From an uncultured Lachnospiraceae bacterium (lineage in GTDB: Bacteria; Bacillota; Clostridia; Lachnospirales; Lachnospiraceae), in contig CADBPC010000120.1 in the NCBI GenBank assembly GCA_902796425.1, forward strand, positions 24,613 to 88,612: a stretch of DNA of 64,000 nt. Reading direction: 5' to 3'. Positions 34,370 through 43,456 of the stretch are shown here, piece after piece. The notes beneath the pieces were generated by a model, which did no database searches, was not told the origin of the DNA, and was given only the letters and a program-made list of their open reading frames with translations. The stretch's first letter is position 1. Each line of letters opens with the position of its first letter. Both the position numbers and the translations under genes were made by a program.

Positions 34370-35287
34370 TCAGGGCAGCTGCTTACCGGCAGCGAGGTAC
34401 AGCCTGTACCATTCGTCATGTTCGAGCCTGAAGGTGTCGGCAGCGGCGATTTCCGCAAGTCTTGAGCCTTTGGTTGTCCCGACGATGGTCTGGATTCCCG
34501 CGGGGTGTCTCATGATCCAGGCCACCGCGACGGCTCCCGGTGTCACGCCATATTTCTCTGCCATCTCTTCGAGTACTTTGTTGAGCTCGGGGTACTTCTC
34601 GGAGCCTATGAAGGTTCCATCGAACATTCCGTACTGGAAGGGCGACCACGCCTGCAGTGTGATATGTTTCAGTCTTGCATATTCCAGGAGGCCTCCGTCA
34701 CGGACGGTTCCTGCGCTGTTCTCGATGTTGACGTTGAGTCCGGAGTCGATGATATCACAGTGTGCCAGGGAGAACTGAACCTGGTCAAAGAGGATTTCAT
34801 CCGGCACCGCCGATTCAAGAAGGGCGATCTGGCCGGGGTTCATATTGCTGACGCCGAAGTACCGGACCTTTCCCGATTTCTTGAGCGCTTCAAACGCCGC
34901 TGCAACCTCTTCCGGCTCCATCAGTGTATCCGGCCGGTGGAGGAGCAGGATGTCCACATAGTCTGTCCCGAGACGCTTTAAGCTCCCGTCCACACTGTCC
35001 AGGATGTGCTGTTTTGAAAAATCATAGGAAATACCCGGCTTAATTGCGCATTTTGTCTGCAGGATAATCTCTTCCCTGCCGATGCCGGAAAGATTGCGGC
35101 CGAAGATTTCCTCCGATCTGCCGCCCGCATAGATGTCGGCATGGTCAAAGAAATTGATTCCCAGGTCGACCGCCGTATGGATCAGGTTCTGCACATCTTT
35201 GTCATCCTTTAAAGACGCGATGCGCATGCAGCCCAGGCCGATCGCCGGGATCTGAAATGAAGCAGCTTTTGCCGAAAGTAGTTTCAT
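34370..35287 (-). CDS. Aldo/keto reductase
   Basis: A 305-residue NAD(P)H-dependent reductase of the AKR superfamily. It shows AIGLGCMRIASL, INFFDHADIYAGGRSEE (catalytic Asp and Tyr), ILQTKCAIK (Lys), DILLLHRPDTL (His), VRYFGVSNMNPGQI and AVAWIMRHPAGIQTIVGT. This is closest in pattern to the YdhF/oxidoreductase type. GGAGG precedes the ATG. It ends the minus-strand pair with the LacI regulator 20 nt upstream, so it is likely under that regulator. Natural substrate unknown. Confidence 0.93.
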   Translation of the reverse strand: MKLLSAKAASFQIPAIGLGCMRIASLKDDKDVQNLIHTAVDLGINFFDHADIYAGGRSEEIFGRNLSGIGREEIILQTKCAIKPGISYDFSKQHILDSVDGSLKRLGTDYVDILLLHRPDTLMEPEEVAAAFEALKKSGKVRYFGVSNMNPGQIALLESAVPDEILFDQVQFSLAHCDIIDSGLNVNIENSAGTVRDGGLLEYARLKHITLQAWSPFQYGMFDGTFIGSEKYPELNKVLEEMAEKYGVTPGAVAVAWIMRHPAGIQTIVGTTKGSRLAEIAAADTFRLEHDEWYRLYLAAGKQLP

Positions 35288-35307
35288 ATGGCCTCCTTAT
35301 GAATTTG

Positions 35308-36336
35308 TCAGGTTGACGCCCGCAGAACGATGTTCGGGGTGAGTTTTATGTTGCGCGCGAAGAACTCGCCTTTGTTCTCAAGATTGTCTCTGATAATGCT
35401 GACTGCAGCGGCCGCCAGTTCATTGAGCGGCGCGCGGACAGTACTGAGAGGCGGTGCCGTGTACGATGCAAGGAAATCATCATAGCCAAAGATGGCCACC
35501 TTGTCCGGCACCTCTATTCCCCTGTCGTACAGGAACTGTCTAGCCGTAATTGCGAACAGATCCGACCACGCGACGATGGCATCCGGGAACTCTTCGTTAT
35601 TGAAGATCCTGGTCAGTTCGTTGTAGCAGTCTTCTCTTAAGGATGACCTGCAGATATGGACCGATGTAGATTTCTGATACTCCGCAGCTGCATCCTTAAA
35701 GCCCTGCAGGCGTTCCTGCTCTACGCTCCCCACGAGAGGCGCTGTGACATAGACGAGCTTTTTTCTTCCTGTATCATACAGGTGCTTACAGGCCAGATAA
35801 ATACCCTGTCTGGAGTCGATCTGCACACTGTTAAGCTCGGTGCAGACAGCTCTCTCCACGACCACAACCGGAACAGGAAGGTTCAGGAGCATCTCCTTAT
35901 TTTCCTGGCTGATCCGTTCATCCCTGAAGTCGGAAATAATAATCCCGCATACATTTTCACGCAGTGCCCTGACCGTTACCTCTTCAAGGTTCTCATTGTC
36001 GGGCTTCTGTGCGATGTACAAGGTGTAAAAACCGGCGCTGTTGGCAGCGATCGAAAGAGCATGCTCAAGTCTTGGAAGAAAAGTTATTTCTCTTGAGACG
36101 CCTCCGATGACAGCGATTACTCTGCTTCTTGCTCCGGTCGCGGAAGCCGCAGGGCGGGCAGGCCTGTAATCCCCTCCCCTGCTTTTTTCCACATAGCCGA
36201 GCTTCTTTATCGCGTTATCTATCTTTTCCTGGTTTTCCTGAGAAATATATCCGTTCTTATGTATCGCTCTCGATACAGTGGCCACGGATACCCCGGCTTC
36301 AGCTGCCACATCTCGTATCGTTACTCTCGTTCCCAT
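35308..36336 (-). CDS. LacI-family transcriptional regulator
   Basis: The 342-residue protein begins with the LacI helix-turn-helix (VTIRDVAAEAGVSVATVSRA, then hinge to about 60) and a periplasmic-binding-protein-like ligand domain with C-terminal AIFGYDDFLASYTAPPLSTV. It is transcribed away from the lyase/ABC operon across a 347-nt gap rich in TTACACA motifs, and together with the aldo/keto reductase. It is the obvious candidate regulator of both units; the effector is probably the transported sugar acid (inferred). Confidence 0.94.
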   Translation of the reverse strand: MGTRVTIRDVAAEAGVSVATVSRAIHKNGYISQENQEKIDNAIKKLGYVEKSRGGDYRPARPAASATGARSRVIAVIGGVSREITFLPRLEHALSIAANSAGFYTLYIAQKPDNENLEEVTVRALRENVCGIIISDFRDERISQENKEMLLNLPVPVVVVERAVCTELNSVQIDSRQGIYLACKHLYDTGRKKLVYVTAPLVGSVEQERLQGFKDAAAEYQKSTSVHICRSSLREDCYNELTRIFNNEEFPDAIVAWSDLFAITARQFLYDRGIEVPDKVAIFGYDDFLASYTAPPLSTVRAPLNELAAAAVSIIRDNLENKGEFFARNIKLTPNIVLRAST

Positions 36337-36683
36337 ATCTCTCCAGTCTTGCTTCGATGCCGAACGGTATCAAATGGATGTGGAAAACAGATTGTTTCCA
36401 AAATTATATGCTAAAGCAAAACTATATGTAATTCAAGCCGTCTCAAATGTGTAATACGTGTAATCTCTTTAATAAGACAAAACATTTTACATTTTGTTAC
36501 ACACATTATCGCACGGTTTATCGTTCTTTTAAAACCATTATATTACACAAATTGTCACTACTATTTTTAGTTAATATGCTATATTGACCGCGATTTACGA
36601 ACAATAGTATTATGTGAAACAAGAGGACTAATTACACATATTACACATTTCAAGTCACATCTTTTGCATATAAGGAGATAAAG
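36337..36683 (+). promoter_or_regulatory. Divergent control region with TTACACA repeats and lyase-operon promoter
   Basis: This AT-rich 347-nt gap has no gene. The heptamer TTACACA occurs at 36497, 36543, 36632 and 36641, and inverted (TGTGTAA) at 36448. The last two lie in an exact tandem 9-mer ATTACACAT (36631-36648). A promoter TTGACC-18-TATTAT is at 36584-36613, so the tandem pair falls just downstream of the start site, an operator-like position. ACAAAA/TTTTGT (36477-36497) forms a loose palindrome. AAGGAG lies before the ATG at 36684. Confidence 0.6.
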
Positions 36684-37586
36684 ATGAAACGGATGCATGG
36701 AATCTGTGTTCCAATGATTACACCCATGAATACAGACGGATCTGTCGATTATTCCTCTCTGGAAAAGCTGACCACTCACCTGGTGGAAAGAGGTGTCGAT
36801 GCGCTGTATCCCTGCGGGACAACCGGCGAGGTCAGCAATCTCTCCGTCGAAGAAAGAATGATGATCACGGAAACTGTAATCAGGGCAGCCGCAGGACGTA
36901 TCCCTGTCTTTGCCCAGATCGGCGGAAGAATTACGGATGACGCTATGGCTCTTGCCCGTCACGCCGTAAATGCCGGGGCAGACGGCCTGGGACTGTTGAC
37001 TCCGACCTATTACCATCTGACTGATGAGGAACTTCTTGGCTACTATAAAACCGTTGCCGGCAGTGTTCCCGAGACGCCGGTTTATATCTACGGAATTCCG
37101 TTCTGCACCGGCAACGCTCTCTCCACTTCACTGGTAGAACGAATCGCGGATACATGCCCGAATATCCTCGGCATCAAATACAGTGTAGGCGACGTCCTGC
37201 AGCTGGCTGAGTTTTCCCGGATCAGGAACAGTACCTTTGATGTGCTGGTTGCCCCGGTCCAGCTCCTGCTCCCCGCTTTATCCATCGGAGCAGTCGGAAC
37301 AGTCTCCGGCAACAATCATATTTACATCGAGGCAATTGCTGAATTGATCCGCACCTTTGAATCCGGTGACATCAAAAGCTGCAGAGCGCTCCAGACCAGA
37401 CTGGCACGTCTTTCCGAAGAGCTTGCTTTTAAGGAAATTGCCAAATGTAAAGCTCTTATGGCAAGGGCCGGCATCATCCGGTCGGACACAGTCAGGCTCC
37501 CCCAGACACAGCTACACTGCGGTGAGAAGGAAGCGCTCTTCCGCTTTATGGATGAGCATTATCCGGAGTTTAGTTTCAGGTCGTAA
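36684..37586 (+). CDS. DHDPS/NAL-superfamily lyase or synthase, first copy
   Basis: A 300-residue class I aldolase of the dihydrodipicolinate synthase / N-acetylneuraminate lyase family. It has CGTTGEVSNLSVEER, YIYGIPFCTG with the catalytic Tyr, and GIKYSVGD with the Schiff-base Lys. It acts on 2-keto acids. As first gene of an importer operon under a LacI regulator, it is more likely catabolic (sialic acid, keto-deoxy sugar acid) than lysine-biosynthetic. A second family member closes the same operon. Confidence 0.88.
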   Translation: MKRMHGICVPMITPMNTDGSVDYSSLEKLTTHLVERGVDALYPCGTTGEVSNLSVEERMMITETVIRAAAGRIPVFAQIGGRITDDAMALARHAVNAGADGLGLLTPTYYHLTDEELLGYYKTVAGSVPETPVYIYGIPFCTGNALSTSLVERIADTCPNILGIKYSVGDVLQLAEFSRIRNSTFDVLVAPVQLLLPALSIGAVGTVSGNNHIYIEAIAELIRTFESGDIKSCRALQTRLARLSEELAFKEIAKCKALMARAGIIRSDTVRLPQTQLHCGEKEALFRFMDEHYPEFSFRS

Positions 37587-37660
37587 AGGCTGAGCGCCAG
37601 CCTTTCATAGTATACCGGGAGGAGAAACCTTCCGGATATAGCAACAAAAAGGAGGAAAAA

Positions 37661-39139
37661 ATGAAAAGGAAACTTTTAGGGACATTGCTCGCAGGAACCA
37701 TGGCAGCAGGCCTGATGGCCGGATGTGCTGTTCCTGCCGCACCGGCAGCAGCGCCTGCAGCACAGCCTGCAGCAGAACCTGCAGGTGAAGCTGCGGCAGA
37801 GGCTGAGAGCGCAACTGAGGAAGAAGCCTCCTCTCCTGCTTCCACGCTTGACGAGAGCGAGGAGATCACACTGAACCTTCTGGGCCCGGGCCTTCTTTCT
37901 TCGCAGGGCGAGACCGGTGCCCTCGATATGGTCACCGGCCTGGAGACTCCCGGCTATAACGTAATTGTAGAGAGATGGAATGAACTTCATCCCAATGTTA
38001 AGCTTCACATCGAAACAGCTCCGTGGGACAACTGGCAGTCTGTTGTACAGACAGCAGCGCTCAGCGGCGACCTGGATGTTATTCTTCACGGCGCAACACT
38101 GACGGCGCTGGTCGAGCCTCTTGATGAGTATATTGCTGCGGATCCCGATTTTGCATCGAAAATTTATACAACAGAGACAAGACGCACAACCGATTACAAC
38201 GACCTCAGTATCCCGACAACAACCGGTGTTCCTTATACACTGAACGCACAGATCGCATATCTGGACAAGCAGATCTTTGAAGATTACGGCGTCGAGCTTC
38301 CGGATGCCTCCTGGACATGGTCCGATATGCTCTCTCTTGCGGAACAGCTCACAGGCACAGATCCTGTGACCGGGGAACAGACCTACGGCGTTCAGGTGGA
38401 CAGCATGGAAAACGCCAATAACCTCTGGTTTACCTACGGCATGCTGGCAAGCGCTTATGACGCAAAGGTATTCCAGTACGGAAAGACCGTCGAGGATTCC
38501 AAGGTTGACTTCACGATCGACAAATCCATCGCCGCATTCCAGATGATCCGCGACCTCGGTCAGTACTGCAGTCCTCAGGTCCGCGAAGGTATCAACATCG
38601 CTTATCAGCTGACTCCCGACAACAATACTGCAATCCGTTACAGCCAGAACGCATTTACTCACTTTAACGAAGCGAAGGTCATGGGAGTTGAGGACAGATT
38701 CCTGTTCCTTCCTATGCCGGTCATCGAAGAGGGCGAGCATAAGGGTGATCCGTCCATGTTCAAGGGCTGCAATAACCTTGCCATCAGTAAGTCCAGTGAA
38801 CATAAGGACTGGGCGTGGGAGTTCATCAAGTTTATGGTCACGGACGAAGCGTGCATCCAGTGGGTCATCGACTGCGGACAGATCCCGAATACTCCCGACT
38901 GCCTCACAACTCTGAAAGAGGTTATGGGCGACAAGGCTGATTCCATCGATCTTGCAATGTCCACAATGGCCGATGATTTCAGCAACTCTACAACCGAATA
39001 CTACAACAACATCAGCTTCGGACCGGTTACAACCACACTGGGCATCGTCTCACACGATCTTGTAAACGGAACCATCACAGCTGAAGACGCAGCAGCCCAG
39101 ATGCAGGCAGCTGTAGATGAATATCTTGCAACAAAATAA
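37661..39139 (+). CDS. ABC sugar-type solute-binding lipoprotein
   Basis: The 492-residue lipoprotein has a signal peptide with lipobox LMAGC, then a 40-residue Ala/Pro/Glu-rich tether, then a family 1 binding-protein fold (ITLNLLGPGLLSS, VIVERWNELHPNVKLHIETA, DVILHGATLTALVEPLDEYI, ALWEFIKF-like WAWEFIKFMV). It captures the operon's substrate outside the cell and delivers it to the two permeases that follow 16 nt later. Start chosen at the ATG behind AAAGGAGG. Confidence 0.93.
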   Translation: MKRKLLGTLLAGTMAAGLMAGCAVPAAPAAAPAAQPAAEPAGEAAAEAESATEEEASSPASTLDESEEITLNLLGPGLLSSQGETGALDMVTGLETPGYNVIVERWNELHPNVKLHIETAPWDNWQSVVQTAALSGDLDVILHGATLTALVEPLDEYIAADPDFASKIYTTETRRTTDYNDLSIPTTTGVPYTLNAQIAYLDKQIFEDYGVELPDASWTWSDMLSLAEQLTGTDPVTGEQTYGVQVDSMENANNLWFTYGMLASAYDAKVFQYGKTVEDSKVDFTIDKSIAAFQMIRDLGQYCSPQVREGINIAYQLTPDNNTAIRYSQNAFTHFNEAKVMGVEDRFLFLPMPVIEEGEHKGDPSMFKGCNNLAISKSSEHKDWAWEFIKFMVTDEACIQWVIDCGQIPNTPDCLTTLKEVMGDKADSIDLAMSTMADDFSNSTTEYYNNISFGPVTTTLGIVSHDLVNGTITAEDAAAQMQAAVDEYLATK

Positions 39140-39155
39140 TAAAAGGTGATCTACG

Positions 39156-40085
39156 ATGAGCACAAAAGACAGGCGAATCCGCAATCTCAAAAAGCAGCTG
39201 AGGTGGTACCCGTTTCTGATCATCAGTCTTGCCGCACTGGTATTGTTCGTTTATATTCCGATGTTCAATACCGCGCGGTACAGTCTTTACGATATATCCA
39301 TCGTGGGAGCGGGGAACGAAACCTTTATCGGCTTAAAGAATTACAGAACTCTGCTCGGGCAGTCCCGATTTCTTCGTGCTCTCGGCAACACCTTCGCGCT
39401 GACTCTGATGGGGCTGGTGACTATTCCGCTCGGATTCTTCCTTGCGGTTCTGATCAACAGCCTCGGAAGAGGCAGGACTCAGGCCTTCTGCCGGATAGGG
39501 TTTTATCTTCCCAATATCATTACCGGTATCAGTGTCATTCTCATGTTCCAGGCCGTCCTGCAGGGAGAGGGAGGACTTCTTAACACATTCCTTTCTTTTC
39601 TGTTCCGGAGAAAAATCTCGATCGGGTGGATTTCCGATATCCGTTACTCGAAAATCGGCGCTACGATTCTCTGGTGCTGGATGAATATGGGATACTCGAT
39701 GCTGATGAATCTGGCATCACTGCAGGCAATCCCATCCGAGCTCTATGAAGCTTCCGAAATTGACGGAGCGAGCGCATGGGATAAGGTGCGGTATATCACA
39801 GCTCCGCTTATGAAAAACTGCTTCACTTTCCTTCTTGTAACCGGCGTCATCAACGGACTGTCCAGATTCACGGATCTGTTCGTCCTCGGCAGCAACAGCT
39901 CTGCCGGTCTTCCGGGAGGAACACTCCAGTCTATCCTGATGTATATCTATCAGTTCAGCTTTGAAGTCCCGAGCCATGGCATTTCCAGTGCCGGATCCAT
40001 GATCCTCTTCGCGCTTGTTTTCTTCTTCACCATGATCAATGTAAAGCTCACGGGATTTCTCGAAGACGAGGAGGAGGTTGGATGA
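39156..40085 (+). CDS. ABC sugar permease, MalF/UgpA type
   Basis: The 309-residue protein has six predicted membrane helices. The cytoplasmic EAA loop is YEASEIDGASAWDKVRYITAP, the ATPase contact of MalF-class permeases (motif shown to its Pro end). It overlaps the next permease by four bases. No ATP-binding subunit is in the operon, so a shared MsmK/UgpC-type ATPase encoded elsewhere is expected. Confidence 0.93.
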   Translation: MSTKDRRIRNLKKQLRWYPFLIISLAALVLFVYIPMFNTARYSLYDISIVGAGNETFIGLKNYRTLLGQSRFLRALGNTFALTLMGLVTIPLGFFLAVLINSLGRGRTQAFCRIGFYLPNIITGISVILMFQAVLQGEGGLLNTFLSFLFRRKISIGWISDIRYSKIGATILWCWMNMGYSMLMNLASLQAIPSELYEASEIDGASAWDKVRYITAPLMKNCFTFLLVTGVINGLSRFTDLFVLGSNSSAGLPGGTLQSILMYIYQFSFEVPSHGISSAGSMILFALVFFFTMINVKLTGFLEDEEEVG

Positions 40086-40912
40086 TGAGAGCTAAAACAA
40101 TACGGCGTCTTATCGTTATCATAGTGCTCGTTTTGCTGCTCATTCTGATCCTGACTCCGCTGTGGTGGGCGATTGTCCTGTCCTTTGACAGAGCTGCGAC
40201 GACGGCGCTCCCGCCGTTTTCCTGGCTTCCGCACACTCCTACTACATTCAATTATAAGGCAGCGCAGCGGCTCATCAATCTGCCGAGATACTATCTGAAC
40301 ACGCTGATTGTGACCACTGTGAACACAGTTGTTTCCGTATTCTTTGCGATGATGTGCGGCTATGCGTTTGCCAAAGGAAGATTCCCGGGAAAGAAGGTTC
40401 TCTATATTTTCATGCTGGCGGTCATGATGGTCCCATTCGAATCAAGACTGGTCCCGCTGTACATTCTCTACCGGGACATGGGGCTTTTGAATACCTGGTG
40501 GCCGCTGATCCTCGGTCAGTTCGCGTATGTGTACGGAGTTTTCTTTGCCAGGCAGAACATAGCCACGATTCCCAACTCAATCATCGAATCCGTTTATCTG
40601 GACGGAGGCGGGGTCTGGAGGGTTTTCTTCACCATGGTGCTGCCGCTCTCAAAACCCGTTATCGCGACATTATCAATACTGCAGTTTATCGCGCATTGGA
40701 ATTCCTATCTCTGGCCGCTGGTCGCGATAAGAGATTCATCGAAGCAGATGATCTCTGTAGGCGTAGCTTTGTTCAACGCTCAGCAGGACAGTATTTATTT
40801 CGGTCCCAGAATGGCAGTTGCCGTTCTGAGCGCCATCCCGCTGACAATCGTGTTCCTGTTTCTGCAAAAGTATATCGTAGAGAGTATTGCGGTATCAGGA
40901 ATCAAGCAGTAG
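40082..40912 (+). CDS. ABC sugar permease, MalG/UgpE type
   Basis: The 276-residue second permease has about six helices and the EAA-type loop SVYLDGGGVWRVFFTMVLP. The start is an ATGATGA overlap with the first permease stop; either ATG (40082 or 40085) can be used, with GAGGAGG just upstream. Translational coupling implies a 1:1 heterodimer. The C-terminus (IVFLFLQKYIVESIAVSGIK) is typical of the class. Confidence 0.93.
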   Translation: MMRAKTIRRLIVIIVLVLLLILILTPLWWAIVLSFDRAATTALPPFSWLPHTPTTFNYKAAQRLINLPRYYLNTLIVTTVNTVVSVFFAMMCGYAFAKGRFPGKKVLYIFMLAVMMVPFESRLVPLYILYRDMGLLNTWWPLILGQFAYVYGVFFARQNIATIPNSIIESVYLDGGGVWRVFFTMVLPLSKPVIATLSILQFIAHWNSYLWPLVAIRDSSKQMISVGVALFNAQQDSIYFGPRMAVAVLSAIPLTIVFLFLQKYIVESIAVSGIKQ

Positions 40913-40947
40913 TCAAATGTATATTCTTAGAAATCTGAGGCAAAACT

Positions 40948-41871
40948 ATGAAAGGATTAACAGGTGTCCTTCCGGCATTATTGACCCCCCTTGACAAGGA
41001 TGGAAATGTAAAAACAGAACTGGCTGCGGCGCTGATCGACTTATATATCCGCCAGAAGGCAGCTGGTGTATATATGCTTGGCTGGACCGGAGAGGGAGCA
41101 TACCTTTCCGTTGAAAAAAGAAAGATCTGGGCCGAAGCGGTCCTGAGTGCCGCAAAAGGCCGGATTCCGGTATTCGTACACGTCGGTTATAACGAGAATC
41201 TGGATGATTCCGTTGAACTTGCCGCGCATGCGGCAGCCCACGGTGCAGATGCAGTCTCATCCGTCGGCATTTCGACGAAGGCAACTCTGGACGATAATAT
41301 CCAATACTTTAAGAGAATCTCCGGGGCAGCTCCCAATATCCCATTCTATATTTACTGGGTTATGCAGGGCACTACTCTCACAGGAGGACGCCCGCTCCAG
41401 CCGACAGAGATTCTTGAAGCCATGAAGGCTGTCCCCACTTTTGCCGGAATCAAATTCACCGACACCAATTTCTATACTCTGGAGCGTTTTAAAAAGCATG
41501 CGCCGGACCTGAACATCCTGACAGGCGCTGATGAACTTGCCTTCTGCTCCCAGCTGATGGGGGCTGACGGAAACATCGGAGCTCTTCAGGCTGTAACGCT
41601 CTATCATTACCGCGAGATGTTCCGGCTGGTCAATGAGGGAAAAATCAAGGAAGCGCGGGATCTTCAGTACCGCGCCAATGAGGTATCGGAAGCCTATGCC
41701 GACAGCAGAATCGGAAACCTTCCGGGCATCAAGCTCCTTATGGAGCGGATCTATGGCATTCCTGTCGGTTACTGTTCTCCCGACGGTCCGTATAAGGACG
41801 CAGTGATCGCCGAGGAGGATGCCGACCGGCTGGTCGAGATCTTCAGAAAGAACATCCTGCTTCCGGAATAA
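40948..41871 (+). CDS. N-acetylneuraminate lyase-like DHDPS-family protein, second copy
   Basis: A 307-residue family member differing clearly from the first. GWTGEGAYLS stands in for the GTTGE/GSTGE motif. FYIYWVMQG contains the catalytic Tyr, and GIKFTDTNFYTLERF has the Schiff-base Lys in a context that resembles sialic-acid lyases. It ends the LacI-controlled operon. Sialic acid or a related keto acid is thus a plausible substrate, but nanE/nanK are absent here, so I would not name it nanA. The stop is followed by a strong hairpin. Confidence 0.86.
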   Translation: MKGLTGVLPALLTPLDKDGNVKTELAAALIDLYIRQKAAGVYMLGWTGEGAYLSVEKRKIWAEAVLSAAKGRIPVFVHVGYNENLDDSVELAAHAAAHGADAVSSVGISTKATLDDNIQYFKRISGAAPNIPFYIYWVMQGTTLTGGRPLQPTEILEAMKAVPTFAGIKFTDTNFYTLERFKKHAPDLNILTGADELAFCSQLMGADGNIGALQAVTLYHYREMFRLVNEGKIKEARDLQYRANEVSEAYADSRIGNLPGIKLLMERIYGIPVGYCSPDGPYKDAVIAEEDADRLVEIFRKNILLPE

Positions 41872-41886
41872 TCATTATTACAAACA

Positions 41887-41922
41887 GGGGATATAGGACA
41901 ACTCTTTTTGTCCTATATCCCC
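41887..41922. terminator. Strong hairpin after the lyase/ABC operon
   Basis: A 13-bp perfect stem (GGGGATATAGGAC/GTCCTATATCCCC) with a 10-nt loop holding CTTTTT. No U run after the stem on either strand. It probably separates the convergent operon from radA. The rest of 41923-42028 has only a 22-codon minus-strand ORF. Confidence 0.6.
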
Positions 41923-42028
41923 CAGCCCCGGCAGCCCTAAAAGCCCCCATAGCCAAAAAAGGTGCTCATCTCGCCGTCAGCGATCAGTCTGAGCAGATCT
42001 TCCATCACATTGAGGTTTTACAGCCATG

Positions 42029-43456
42029 TTACCGGATCAGCGCCGCTGCCTCCTTCAGGCTCTCCACGCCGATCAGCCGGATGCCTTCCGGGCATTTGAT
42101 GCCGTGGAGGTTGCTCTTTGGCAGGATGCAGGTCGTAAAGCCGAGCTTTGCGGCTTCCTGGACACGGATGTCCGCCATTGTCACCATGCGGACTTCTCCG
42201 GACAGGCCAACCTCGCCGAACGCCATGAGCTTGTCATCGACTGCGAGGTTCCTGTAGCTTGAAATGATCGCAAGCGCGATGCCGAGATCCAGCGCGGGCT
42301 CGTTCTGGCGGATTCCGCCGGCAAGGTTTACGTATGCATCATATTCCGAGAGCGGGACGCCCAGCCTCTTCTCAAGGACGGCCATCAGCAGGCTTACGCG
42401 GTTGTAGTCCGTTCCTGTCGCCTGCCGCTTGGGAAATCCGAAATTGCTCTTGCAGACAAGCGCCTGCACCTCGGTCAGCATCGGCCGTGTCCCTTCTATG
42501 GCGCAGGAGACCACGGATCCGCTGGCGTCCTTGGGCCGCCCGCTGAGCATGTACTCGGAAGCGTTTTTGACCTCACAGAGTCCCTCGCTGCGCATCTCGA
42601 AGATTCCGATTTCATTGGTGGATCCGAAGCGGTTTTTGACTCCGCGGAGGATCCTGTAGGAGGCATAGCGGTCGCCCTCGAAATACAGGACGGTATCAAC
42701 CATATGCTCGAGAACGCGGGGGCCGGCAACGGTCCCCTCTTTTGTCACATGGCCGATGATAAATATCGTAATCCCCGTTTCCTTTGCCAGCCGCATCAGG
42801 ATTGCCGTTGTCTCGCGCACCTGCGCGATGCTGCCGGGCGCTCCCTGGACGGAGCTGTTAAACATGGTCTGTATGGAGTCAATTACCGCCATATCCGGCT
42901 TTTCCGCAAGGAGGGTCTGGGCTATCAGCTCGAGGTCTGTCTCGCACATAAAACGAAGATTATCGCTCATTCTGCCGATTCTGTCCGCCCTCAGCTTGAT
43001 CTGCCGGATGGACTCCTCTCCGGAGACGTACAGCACCTGGTGCCCTGCCGCCGCCATGTTGCCGGTCACCTGAAGAAGAAGGGTTGATTTCCCGATGCCG
43101 GGATCGCCGCCGACCAGCAGCATGGATCCCTTGACGATTCCTCCTCCGAGGACGCGGTCAAGCTCCTCATACCCTGTTTTCCAGCGGATTTCCTCCGCAT
43201 CCTGCACCTTTGAGAGGGGGACCGGATGCTTTGCCTCGCCCGTAAGGCTCAGGGCTGAAAAGCTCCCGGAGCCCGTACCTTTTCCGGCACCTGAGCTCCT
43301 TCCGGATCTTCCGCCCCCCGCTGTAACGCCGGCAATCGTCATTTTGGCCGGCTGCTCCACGAAGGTATTCCATTCTCTGCAGGCCGGGCACTGCCCCATC
43401 CATTTGGCGGATTCATACCCGCACTCTTTGCAAAAATACCCTGTCTCTTTTTTCAT
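42029..43456 (-). CDS. radA: DNA repair protein RadA
   Basis: A RecA-like helicase that promotes branch migration in recombination and transformation. The 475 residues have an N-terminal zinc finger (FCKECGYESAKWMGQCPACREWN, shown as CKEC..CPAC), Walker A GGDPGIGKSTLLL, KNRFGSTNEIG and a C-terminal Lon-protease-like domain (TGTDYNRVSLLMAVLEKRLG). All are standard. Its start overlaps the clpC stop (ATGA). Confidence 0.97.
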   Translation of the reverse strand: MKKETGYFCKECGYESAKWMGQCPACREWNTFVEQPAKMTIAGVTAGGGRSGRSSGAGKGTGSGSFSALSLTGEAKHPVPLSKVQDAEEIRWKTGYEELDRVLGGGIVKGSMLLVGGDPGIGKSTLLLQVTGNMAAAGHQVLYVSGEESIRQIKLRADRIGRMSDNLRFMCETDLELIAQTLLAEKPDMAVIDSIQTMFNSSVQGAPGSIAQVRETTAILMRLAKETGITIFIIGHVTKEGTVAGPRVLEHMVDTVLYFEGDRYASYRILRGVKNRFGSTNEIGIFEMRSEGLCEVKNASEYMLSGRPKDASGSVVSCAIEGTRPMLTEVQALVCKSNFGFPKRQATGTDYNRVSLLMAVLEKRLGVPLSEYDAYVNLAGGIRQNEPALDLGIALAIISSYRNLAVDDKLMAFGEVGLSGEVRMVTMADIRVQEAAKLGFTTCILPKSNLHGIKCPEGIRLIGVESLKEAAALIR

